Of a stretch of 64,000 nt of DNA, positions 52,488-60,907 are shown piece after piece. Both the position numbers and the translations under genes were made by a program. How positions within the stretch are numbered: position 1 is the first letter of the stretch; every line of letters begins with the position of its first letter. Origin of the DNA: Marinifilum sp. D714 (GTDB lineage: Bacteria; Bacteroidota; Bacteroidia; Bacteroidales; Marinifilaceae); contig NZ_JALPNU010000008.1 in NCBI RefSeq assembly GCF_030851345.1, positions 62,001 to 126,000 of the forward strand, written 5' to 3'. The notes beneath the pieces are model-generated. The model was not told where the DNA came from. It made no database searches and saw only the letters and a list, made by a program, of their open reading frames with translations.

Positions 52488-54788
52488 TTATTTCTGATTG
52501 CTCATTGAGTAAGGATAAGCGTCAGCTTTGCTCCCTCTTTCCTTATTGGGTTGATCCGACATTTCAAAGTTCAGTTCTCCTCCATTCTGAATGTTTTCGT
52601 GTTTGATGTAATTCAAATTGTATGACTTTCCATTGAGGCTTACATTGTTTACAAATACATTTTCTTTTGAATTGTTTGAACTCGAAATAGTAAAGGTGTT
52701 TCCATTCTCCAATGTTAAGGTCACCTTATCGAATAGTGGTGATCCAAAAACATATTCGTCAGTTCCAGGGCATACAGGATAAAATCCCATAGAACTAAAC
52801 ACGTACCAAGCGGAAGTTTGTCCATTATCTTCATCGCCGCAATAACCATCAGCTTGAGGAGTATATAATTTGTCCATCACTTCTCGAACTCTTGCTTGGG
52901 ATTTCCATGGTTGACCCACAAAATTGTACAAGTAGATCATATGCTGAATTGGTTGATTTCCATGGGCATAGTTTCCCATATTTACAATTTGCATTTCACG
53001 AATTTCGTGGATGGTAAATCCATAGTATGAATCATCAAATTTTGGAGGCATTTCAAATACTCCGTCCAAAGTAGAAATAAACTGTTCTTTTCCACCCATC
53101 AAATCAACTAAACCATTAATATCCTGGAAAACCGACCATGTATAATGCAAACTGTTTCCTTCGGTAAATGCATCACCCCATTTTAACGGATTAAATGGTG
53201 TCTGGAAGGTTCCATCTTCATTTTTACCTCGCATTAGTCCAGATTCCTTGTCAAATACATTCTTAAAATTCTGAGCTCTTTGGGCAAAAAGATCGATTTC
53301 TTCCTGCGGACGACCTAGCTCCTGTGCCAGTTTCCAAACACAAAAATCAGCATAAGCATACTCTAATGTTCTTGCAGTATTTTCATGAATCCCAACATTG
53401 TAAGGCACATACCCCAATTTGTTGTAGTATTCTGCACCATATCTACCCACTGAGGTAATCTCTTTGTTATATCCGTTTGTATTTTTTACAATTGCCTCAT
53501 ACAAAGTCTCAATATCATATCCACGAATCCCTTTTAAATAAGCATCTGAAATAAGGGATGCGGAATTGGACCCAATCATACAACCTCGATGTCCAGGACT
53601 TGCCCATTCTGGTAACCATCCACTCTCTTTGTAAGTATTAACCAATCCTTCCATAATTTGAGCATTCAGGTCTGGATACATCACTGTAAAAAATGGAAAT
53701 ACTGCCCGGAATGTATCCCAAAAGCCATTATCTGTAAACATATAGCCAGGCAGTATTTCACCATTATAAGGACTGTAATGAACTATTTCATTTTTTTCGT
53801 TGTATTCATAAAATTTTCTTGGGAACAATAACACTCTATAAAGACAGGAATAGAATGTTTTCAATTGATCATCTGTTCCTCCTTCTACTTTAATTCTGGC
53901 GAATTCCTTTTCCCAGGCTTGTTTTGCTTCTTTTTTAACCTGATTAAAGTTTTTATTCCCAATTTCTCTTGATAAATTTAATTGAGCTTGCTCTTTACTA
54001 ATAAACGAAGATGCCACTTTTACGTGAACCTCTTCACCCTTTTTAGTTTTAAATCCAATAACCGCACCAACATGATCGCCAGAAGCAGCTTTGGATCCTG
54101 ATTTTAATTTATCGCCATTCCAGGTATGAACAATTTCAAAATCCTTATCGAATTCGGCTACAAAGTAATTATGAAAATTATCTGGCACACCACCACTGTT
54201 GTTGCGACAATAACCTACAATCTTTCTTTCTTCAGGAAGAATTTTCACCTCCGAACCTTCGTTATAAGCATCTAACAGAATGTATGAATTATCATTTTCG
54301 GGAAATGTAAATCGAAAAATAGCAGCGCGTTCCGTTGGACTTACTTCTGCTTTTACATCATAGTCGGCCAAATAAACTTCGTAAGCATATGGTTTAGCAT
54401 CCTCAGCCTTATGCGAAAACCAAGAAGCACGTTCATCTTCTTTAAACTTTAACTCTCCTGTAACAGCCATGAATGAAAAAGCTGCATAATCATTAATCCA
54501 TGGACTAGGTTGATGTGTCTGTTTTATACCACGAATTTTCTTTGCATCGTAAGCATAAGTCCAACCATCTCCCATTTTACCGGTTTGCGGCGTCCAAAAA
54601 TTCATTCCCCATGGCACTGCAATGGCAGGATAAGTATTTCCATTGGAAAGTGCATGTTCAGAATCTGTTCCCATTAACGGATTCACCATATCTACACTTG
54701 AAATTTCATTGGATTTTATCGCCTCTTTTTCACCCACACACGATGCCAAAAATGCTATCAGAATTAATAGAATATTTGCTCTCTTCAT
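52488..54788 (-). CDS. GH92 alpha-mannosidase, second copy of the locus (variant active-site motif)
   Basis: 766 residues. Lipoprotein signal MKRANILLILIAFLASC. GH92 features: MVNPLMGTDSEHALSNGNTYPAIAVPWGMNFWTPQTG, NGFWDTFRAVFPFFTVMYP, EGNSLHYTWSVFQD, CGDEDNGQTSAWYVFSSMGFYPVCPGTDEY. At the subsite motif it has GNQPIQHMIY with Gln612 where the other two copies have Glu. The substrate-facing loop with the unusual GKMGDGWTYAYDAKKIRGIKQTHQPSPWINDYAAF differs from the GVGCPE/GTGCTD form of the other copies. It therefore probably cuts a different linkage. It is the second enzyme of the operon after an 81-nt gap. Confidence 0.92.
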   Translation of the reverse strand: MKRANILLILIAFLASCVGEKEAIKSNEISSVDMVNPLMGTDSEHALSNGNTYPAIAVPWGMNFWTPQTGKMGDGWTYAYDAKKIRGIKQTHQPSPWINDYAAFSFMAVTGELKFKEDERASWFSHKAEDAKPYAYEVYLADYDVKAEVSPTERAAIFRFTFPENDNSYILLDAYNEGSEVKILPEERKIVGYCRNNSGGVPDNFHNYFVAEFDKDFEIVHTWNGDKLKSGSKAASGDHVGAVIGFKTKKGEEVHVKVASSFISKEQAQLNLSREIGNKNFNQVKKEAKQAWEKEFARIKVEGGTDDQLKTFYSCLYRVLLFPRKFYEYNEKNEIVHYSPYNGEILPGYMFTDNGFWDTFRAVFPFFTVMYPDLNAQIMEGLVNTYKESGWLPEWASPGHRGCMIGSNSASLISDAYLKGIRGYDIETLYEAIVKNTNGYNKEITSVGRYGAEYYNKLGYVPYNVGIHENTARTLEYAYADFCVWKLAQELGRPQEEIDLFAQRAQNFKNVFDKESGLMRGKNEDGTFQTPFNPLKWGDAFTEGNSLHYTWSVFQDINGLVDLMGGKEQFISTLDGVFEMPPKFDDSYYGFTIHEIREMQIVNMGNYAHGNQPIQHMIYLYNFVGQPWKSQARVREVMDKLYTPQADGYCGDEDNGQTSAWYVFSSMGFYPVCPGTDEYVFGSPLFDKVTLTLENGNTFTISSSNNSKENVFVNNVSLNGKSYNLNYIKHENIQNGGELNFEMSDQPNKERGSKADAYPYSMSNQK

Positions 54789-54869
54789 TTTTATCTTTTA
54801 GTACTTATATCAACAAGTGATACAACTGTTTTCTTCAATTAAAATCAATACAATAATTTTCTTGATTCC

Positions 54870-57146
54870 TTAGTATACAACTGATTTCGGTCTATCCATC
54901 ATTTTCGAACCAAATTCTTTATTTGGTTTTGGACTCATTTCAAACACCAACTCTCCACCATTCATGATATCTTTATGAGTAATGAATGACTTGGTATAAT
55001 CCTGTCCATTTAATTTTACCGACTGGATATACATATTCTCCTTACCATTATTATTGGCAAGTATGGTAAATGACTTGTCTTCACTTAGATTAATGCTTAC
55101 TTTATCAAATAAAGGTCTACCAAATACATAAGCACCATTGGAAGGATTTACTGGATAAAAACCCATCGACGACATTACATACCAAGCTGACATTTGACCA
55201 CAGTCTTCATTACCACATAATCCATCAGGCTTATCGGTATACAATTCGTTAAGGATATAATCTACTTTATCAGCAGTTTTGTACTGTTCTCCTGCAAATG
55301 CATACAAATAGGTAATGTGATGACTTGGTTCATTACCGTGAGCATATTGTCCAATCAATCCAGTAATATCGGCAGAAGCTCCTTCTTCCAAGTCTGAAGA
55401 AATAGAGAATAAGCTGTCTAGTTTTGTTATAAATGGTTTATCACCTCCAAACAATTGAATTAGTCCTTCCGGGTCTTGAGGAACTAACCAAAGGTATTGC
55501 CAAGCATTTCCCTCACAGTAATCATTTACTCTATGTTGGGCAGATACAGGATCGAATGGAGTTCTCCAACTACCATCTTTCATTCTACCCTTCATGAATT
55601 TGTCATTTGGATCGAAATATTTTTGGTAAGCTTTAGCTCGTTCTGTAAAATACTGAGCATCTTCTTGTTTACCTAACTTTTTCGCCAACTGAGCAATTCC
55701 CCAATCACTAATCGCATATTCCATGGCACTTGCAACCGATTCGTGCATCATATCGCAAGGAATGTATCCGTACTTCTGCAATTCTTTAACGCCTGGTTCA
55801 AAATCACCCATTGCAGTAGTTTTCACAGCTTCATATGCCAAATTGATATCAAAACCTGTGAAGCCTTTAAGGCAGGCATCCACTACTACTGGTACTGCAC
55901 TATATCCAACCATCGTATTGGTTTCGTTTCCTCGTAAATGCCAAACTGGGAGCTTACCCTGGTGCTTGTAAATTTCAAGCATTGAATTGATCATATCGGG
56001 TACCCTTTCCTGTTGTGTGATTGTGTAAAGCGGATGGGCAGTTCTATAAGTATCCCATAATGAGAATAAAGTGTAATTGGTACTACTGGTATTGTTGTAA
56101 ACCTTTTTATCGGTTCCTCTATAATCACCGTTCACATCATCGAAAATGTTAGGAGCAATTAGTGTATGATACATAGCAGTATAGAATACTCTTTTATCCT
56201 TCTCATTTTGAGTCTCGATATGAATTTTTTCAAGTTCTTTATTCCATTTGGCTTTGTTCGCAGCAAGAATCTCATTGAAATTCCAATTTGGCATTTCTGT
56301 TTTGATATTCAGCAAAGCATTCTCCATACTAACTGGAGACATTCCAAACTTCACCTGAAGTTTCTCAAATGACTCTGTGGAAAAATTAAGAAAGGCTTTG
56401 ATTGCTTTCCCTTTTCCTGCATCCCCATTTAATTTTTTATCTGCATCATAAACCATGATATTTTTAACTGGCTTTGACAAAACCATTGCAAAATACTCAC
56501 GTTGATCTGCAGCCCAACCCTTTGAGAAGCGATAGCCTGCCACAATTGTATCATTTACCTTATGAAAGAAAGTTTCTGTTGCCTGATCTCCATTACCTTC
56601 TTTTAAATCAATAATCAATCTGGATTGTTCTGATTTTGGATAGGTAATTTGATGCATCGCAACCCTTTCGGTAGTTGTCATTTCAACACCTACATTATAG
56701 GTATCCAAAAACACTTTATAATAACCTGCTTCGGCTTTTTCAGTATCATGACTGTAATAGGAAGCATAACCTTCTTCTGGATTTTCTTGAGAACCAGGAT
56801 TTATTTTCAATTCACCTACAGCTGGCATAATTAAAAACTCCCCCAAGTCGGTACAACCAGTTCCGCTCAAATGCAGATGTGAAAATCCCTTGATAATACT
56901 ATCTGAATAGTGATAAGATGAACACCAATCCCATCCTTTGTGGAAATTGCTTGGTCCAGCTTGAATTGCCCCGAAAGGTACACTGGCTCCTACAAACACA
57001 TGACCATGTCCACCCGATCCAATATATGGGTCGACATATTGCGTTAAACTATCATCATTTGTGCTACCTCCAGCTAGCTGGCAGGAGGCAAATGCACCTA
57101 ACAATAATGACAATCCTAGTGTTTTGATTGATTTAAATTTTTGCAT
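54870..57146 (-). CDS. GH92 alpha-mannosidase, first copy of the locus
   Basis: 758 residues. Lipoprotein signal ending LLLGAFASC. Motifs: YVDPYIGSGGHGHVFVGASVPFGAIQAGP, SGTGCTDLGEFLIMPAVG, SLWDTYRTAHPLYTITQ, EGNAWQYLWLVPQD, GNEPSHHITYLYAFAG (Glu606) and GNEDCGQMSAWYVMSSMGFYPVNP. The GNEPSHH form is the one I associate with alpha-1,2-mannosidases such as BT3990. It probably removes terminal alpha-1,2-mannose from high-mannose glycans on the periplasmic or surface side. It is the first enzyme gene of the locus, 238 nt after the LamG gene, with a strong hairpin between. Confidence 0.92.
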   Translation of the reverse strand: MQKFKSIKTLGLSLLLGAFASCQLAGGSTNDDSLTQYVDPYIGSGGHGHVFVGASVPFGAIQAGPSNFHKGWDWCSSYHYSDSIIKGFSHLHLSGTGCTDLGEFLIMPAVGELKINPGSQENPEEGYASYYSHDTEKAEAGYYKVFLDTYNVGVEMTTTERVAMHQITYPKSEQSRLIIDLKEGNGDQATETFFHKVNDTIVAGYRFSKGWAADQREYFAMVLSKPVKNIMVYDADKKLNGDAGKGKAIKAFLNFSTESFEKLQVKFGMSPVSMENALLNIKTEMPNWNFNEILAANKAKWNKELEKIHIETQNEKDKRVFYTAMYHTLIAPNIFDDVNGDYRGTDKKVYNNTSSTNYTLFSLWDTYRTAHPLYTITQQERVPDMINSMLEIYKHQGKLPVWHLRGNETNTMVGYSAVPVVVDACLKGFTGFDINLAYEAVKTTAMGDFEPGVKELQKYGYIPCDMMHESVASAMEYAISDWGIAQLAKKLGKQEDAQYFTERAKAYQKYFDPNDKFMKGRMKDGSWRTPFDPVSAQHRVNDYCEGNAWQYLWLVPQDPEGLIQLFGGDKPFITKLDSLFSISSDLEEGASADITGLIGQYAHGNEPSHHITYLYAFAGEQYKTADKVDYILNELYTDKPDGLCGNEDCGQMSAWYVMSSMGFYPVNPSNGAYVFGRPLFDKVSINLSEDKSFTILANNNGKENMYIQSVKLNGQDYTKSFITHKDIMNGGELVFEMSPKPNKEFGSKMMDRPKSVVY

Positions 57147-57330
57147 TTGGTTTTACTATAAGGTTCTGTAATAAGGTTGATATATAATAAGCTTATCGCT
57201 CTAATATTTGTCTAAATTAATACACCTTTTGAGAAAAGGCTACAAAACAATCCTTCTTTTTATGTTGGTAGAAGCAAACCCGTTTCTTTTGATCAATATG
57301 ATCAGTTTTCCTACTTTAAAAATTATTGAA

Positions 57331-57361
57331 ACTTGGAGTTGCCCAAAAGGCAACTCCAAGT
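57331..57361 (-). other. Strong intercistronic hairpin between the surface-binding genes and the enzymes
   Basis: A perfect 13-bp stem ACTTGGAGTTGCC (57331-57343) / GGCAACTCCAAGT (57349-57361) with loop CAAAA. On the minus strand it is followed by TTTCAATAATTTTT, a weak T-tract. It lies in the largest gap of the operon, so it may act as a partial terminator or 3'-end stabiliser for the susCD-LamG mRNA. Confidence 0.65.
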
Positions 57362-57384
57362 TATATGATGATTAATCGCTACTA

Positions 57385-59247
57385 CTAGTCAACATTCCAA
57401 GTAATACCTCTCATCTCTCCATGATAGTTACCGGTAACATCTTTAAACTTAACACCACCAACTTTATTTAGTGGGAAATAAGCATTTAGTCCAGCCTCAG
57501 TACCATCGATATCTGCATCTAAATCAGCAGCATCGCGTGCAACATCCCATAGACGGAAATCTTTGATAGAACCATGCATTTTACCCCAACCGTTTCCAAG
57601 CCACATTTCTCCCCAACCTGAAACTTCAGGAGCTCCTATATCGGTTTGAACACCTTTTTCTTCGCCATCAACATATAAAGTTGTTGTTCTAGCTGTGTTA
57701 TCATGAACGATAGCAACATGCTGCCACACCCCAGACTTGATTGAAAGTGCTTCAGCTTTTGGTCCTTGCCAGCCACTTCCTGCATTGGTAAAGTTCCAAA
57801 GTCCACCTGATGACAATAATGCCTCTTCAGTTAACTCCGTGTAACCATAAACCCAAATACCGTAGTTACCATTGTTAAAGAATTCTCCTGTTCCGTACAT
57901 ACCCAATGACTTCACACGCACATCAAACTCAACAGTGTAATCTCCTTGTGGAGTGTAGTTAGGTGTAATTCTGAAACCTATTGCATCTGAATCATCACGA
58001 TCAACATATACACCTGTTGCGTCAGCTACTAAATATTCTTTTACCAATTCTATTTTTGCCTCTATCGCATCAGCAAGATCAACAATTTCATCTTGACGTT
58101 TTGCATTAGCAATTTTATCATCAGCATCATTTGCCAATGACTGTAAATAATCTTTAGTTCCAACAGGATAATCTCCGGTATTAGTTCCCTCAACAACCTC
58201 ATCTTTCAATGTCAATGCGTTTGTTTTTGCTGTTGTTAAAGTAGAGTAATCCAATTCTATTACAGGAGGAATTCCATCAACTAACCAGCTAACTTCACCT
58301 TTTAATGTTGCTGTATATGTATTGGTATTGTCTTTGAATTCTGTTCCCAAATCAGCATTAAATGGGAAAAACATTGCCAAATTCTCCTCTGTTCCTTCCA
58401 ATATTGCCTCTTTGTTATCATCAATTTGAGCTGCTGTTCTGGCACCTTTCCAAACTCTTACATCCTTCATCATACCATTCATTACACGGTCGGACCAAGT
58501 TGGACCATTTCCTAACCAAAATGATGCCTCTGGAGCTGGTTTATAACCTTTCTCCTGAGAAAGAACTTCAGCACCATTCACATACAATTTCTGACTGGTA
58601 ATTTCATTCACAAAAGCAATATGCATCCATTCTCCGGCACGAATCACGCCACCTCCGGTTTCAATGGTATTCCAACCACTACCGTCACCAACATTCAAGT
58701 GGATGTTACCATCACTAAAATAACGGATTACAAAACCACTGTCAGGACCTGATTGCTCAGTAGCAAAAATATTATTTGAATAACCTCTTTGATCTAAGTC
58801 TACAACATACATCCAACACTCAATAGTAAAACTCTCTTTAAATATTGGTAGGATATTATCAGAAATACCAATGTAAGTATTGTTACCCTGAGCAATGTAA
58901 GGAATAGCCAGTTTTACAATGTTTCCTTTGAATTTATCGATGTAAATCTGAAGTTTTGTTGCCGCATCGGTAACATCACTCTGATCTTTTGCGCGGGCCA
59001 TTTTCCAATCTACCCAGTTCAAAACATCCTGTAATTCTTTTTTCGATCCCGGCTTGAATTTCCCTGGTGTTGTACCCTCTTCGCTATTGGCAATTAAATC
59101 ATTTGCCTCAGTTATTAATTGCGTTAATGATGCAAGATCAACATTTCCTGCACTCTTATCATCATCGTCACAAGCTGCAAGGCCAAATAGCATTACAACT
59201 ACAGTAAGCATGGATAAGAATTTTATATGTATTTTATTTGTTCTCAT
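57385..59247 (-). CDS. LamG-domain surface lipoprotein, probable glycan-binding protein of the locus
   Basis: 620 residues. Lipoprotein signal (MLTVVVMLFGLAACDDDDKS; the acidic residues after Cys favour surface display). The protein is an internal duplication: a helical FIVAR-like segment (about 38-110) then a LamG/concanavalin-like domain (about 115-325), and again a helical segment (about 330-400) then a second LamG domain (about 405-620). Parallel motifs are PYIAQGNNTYIGISDNILPIFKESFTIECWMYV and TGVYVDRDDSDAIGFRI...YTVEFDVRV, with GEWMHIAFVNEI and SGVWQHVAIVHD. By position after SusC/SusD it should be the surface glycan-binding protein. No catalytic residues are evident, so binding rather than cleavage is proposed. 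Confidence 0.85.
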   Translation of the reverse strand: MRTNKIHIKFLSMLTVVVMLFGLAACDDDDKSAGNVDLASLTQLITEANDLIANSEEGTTPGKFKPGSKKELQDVLNWVDWKMARAKDQSDVTDAATKLQIYIDKFKGNIVKLAIPYIAQGNNTYIGISDNILPIFKESFTIECWMYVVDLDQRGYSNNIFATEQSGPDSGFVIRYFSDGNIHLNVGDGSGWNTIETGGGVIRAGEWMHIAFVNEITSQKLYVNGAEVLSQEKGYKPAPEASFWLGNGPTWSDRVMNGMMKDVRVWKGARTAAQIDDNKEAILEGTEENLAMFFPFNADLGTEFKDNTNTYTATLKGEVSWLVDGIPPVIELDYSTLTTAKTNALTLKDEVVEGTNTGDYPVGTKDYLQSLANDADDKIANAKRQDEIVDLADAIEAKIELVKEYLVADATGVYVDRDDSDAIGFRITPNYTPQGDYTVEFDVRVKSLGMYGTGEFFNNGNYGIWVYGYTELTEEALLSSGGLWNFTNAGSGWQGPKAEALSIKSGVWQHVAIVHDNTARTTTLYVDGEEKGVQTDIGAPEVSGWGEMWLGNGWGKMHGSIKDFRLWDVARDAADLDADIDGTEAGLNAYFPLNKVGGVKFKDVTGNYHGEMRGITWNVD

Positions 59248-59317
59248 ACTTTAAAAAATTTAGGTATGAGGCTTAAGAATTATTGAATTAAACTTTTAAG
59301 CCTCAAGTCTGCAATGA

Positions 59318-60889
59318 TTAAAAGTTACTATTCATTAATCCTCCGGATTTTTCCTTAGTGTCAGCAGTATCCCACCACAAACGAATATCCATACGGTCAG
59401 TATCTTTAGTGTTCAATGCTGATGGAATGTTTGCACCGTTTTGCTCATGCTGATTGTTTGGGTAACGAATACGCTTCACCCAAGTGTTAGCGGCCACAGT
59501 TGAACTACCACTAACTCCGTCAAGAGGTAGAGAAATATCAGGATAATCCGTTCTACGAAAATCGGCCCAACCTTCAACACCATTCGGGAAGTTAGCAATC
59601 CATTTTTGAGTAATAATCTGCTTTAGCTTGTTTTCATCAGAACCATCAAGATTTGTTAATCCATTAATGTAATCCGTAGCATCTGAAGAAGAAACACCCA
59701 CGTAGTCCATTGAAGCCTGCACTCCAGCTAAGTAAAGCGCATTTGCATCTTCACTAATCCATCCTCTAAGTGCTGCTTCCGCTTTTAAGAATTGTACTTC
59801 CGAGAAGAACATTACAGGACAATACATTTTGTGTTCTTTGCCATCACCTGCAAAATCAATGTAGCCGCCCGATAAATTAATAGTTGCAAAATCCTCTTTT
59901 ACCTTTGCAGGAACAGTATTGTAACCATTCTCCAATCCGTAGTATTTTTCTTTACCAACCTGCTCTTTAGTCTGTCCAACTTTTTCATCATCTACAGTTC
60001 TTTGGTAAGTAAACCAGAATGGTGTTCTTGGATCTTCACCCACAGTTGATGTATTGTACAAGTAGTCAGACATTGTTTTCGACATGCGAATGTTGTTCCA
60101 GCTCCAACCCATTTGGTGCAAGTAGTCATTCCAACCTTTGCTCCACATAGGAACTTTAACAACGTCTGCATTTGAATCAAAAACTCCACCTGGTCCGTTA
60201 ATTGCAGCCAATGCTTCTGTTTTTGCTTTTTCAGCATCAACATTTGAAATTCTCATTGCCAATCTCAAACGAAGTGAGTTACCAAATTTTCTCCACTGTA
60301 GTGCATCTCCATCATAAATCAAATCATATCCGTCTGAGTACTCATACTGAGCAGCATCACCTGTAATGCTGTTTACAGCATTGTCCAAACGCTTAAATAA
60401 ATCTGTATATACCTCGCTCTGGGTACTGTAAACTACAGATTCACCTTTACCAACTCCAAAGTAAGGAACATCACCATATGAGTCAGTAATACGTGACCAG
60501 AAGTAACACATCCAAATTTCCTTGATTGCAATAGCATCTACATAATAAGGATCATCACCATAAGCATCGCTAATTGCGATTGACTTAGGCACCTGACTAG
60601 TATAGAACTCTTTCCACTGATTTCCGATCCAACCATCAACATATTCGTAACGTGGAGAACCAAATCCAGAAACCGTATTTGCCCAGTATTGAGAATATAA
60701 ATCAGGATATAAGTTTACATTTCGCTGATAGTTAGCAAATACCTGCATTTGCATATCATGAAGAAAGAATCTTGGTTCAACCTGTGTTGCTGAATCCGAA
60801 GGAACATTCATATCTCCAAAATCATCGGAACAAGCTTGGCTAAACAGCAGTATTCCAAGCAGTGCGTATATATAATTATTAAATTTCAT
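59318..60889 (-). CDS. SusD-like outer-membrane glycan-binding lipoprotein (SusD/RagB family)
   Basis: 523 residues. Lipoprotein signal MKFNNYIYALLGILLFSQAC, then SDDFGDMNVPSDSATQVEPRFFLHDMQMQ, of the SusD-like_2 type. The TPR-like helices are typical (QWANTVSGFG is seen as QYWANTVSGFG; LRLRLAMRISNVDAEKAKTEA; VMFFSEVQFLKAEAALRGW) and the end is NTWVKRIRYPNNQHEQNGANI. It caps the SusC transporter and captures glycan at the cell surface. The start is 18 nt after the SusC stop, the usual arrangement. Ligand specificity cannot be read from sequence; the locus argues for N-glycan oligosaccharides. Confidence 0.95.
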   Translation of the reverse strand: MKFNNYIYALLGILLFSQACSDDFGDMNVPSDSATQVEPRFFLHDMQMQVFANYQRNVNLYPDLYSQYWANTVSGFGSPRYEYVDGWIGNQWKEFYTSQVPKSIAISDAYGDDPYYVDAIAIKEIWMCYFWSRITDSYGDVPYFGVGKGESVVYSTQSEVYTDLFKRLDNAVNSITGDAAQYEYSDGYDLIYDGDALQWRKFGNSLRLRLAMRISNVDAEKAKTEALAAINGPGGVFDSNADVVKVPMWSKGWNDYLHQMGWSWNNIRMSKTMSDYLYNTSTVGEDPRTPFWFTYQRTVDDEKVGQTKEQVGKEKYYGLENGYNTVPAKVKEDFATINLSGGYIDFAGDGKEHKMYCPVMFFSEVQFLKAEAALRGWISEDANALYLAGVQASMDYVGVSSSDATDYINGLTNLDGSDENKLKQIITQKWIANFPNGVEGWADFRRTDYPDISLPLDGVSGSSTVAANTWVKRIRYPNNQHEQNGANIPSALNTKDTDRMDIRLWWDTADTKEKSGGLMNSNF

Positions 60890-60907
60890 GTTGTTCTTCT
60901 TTTACAA

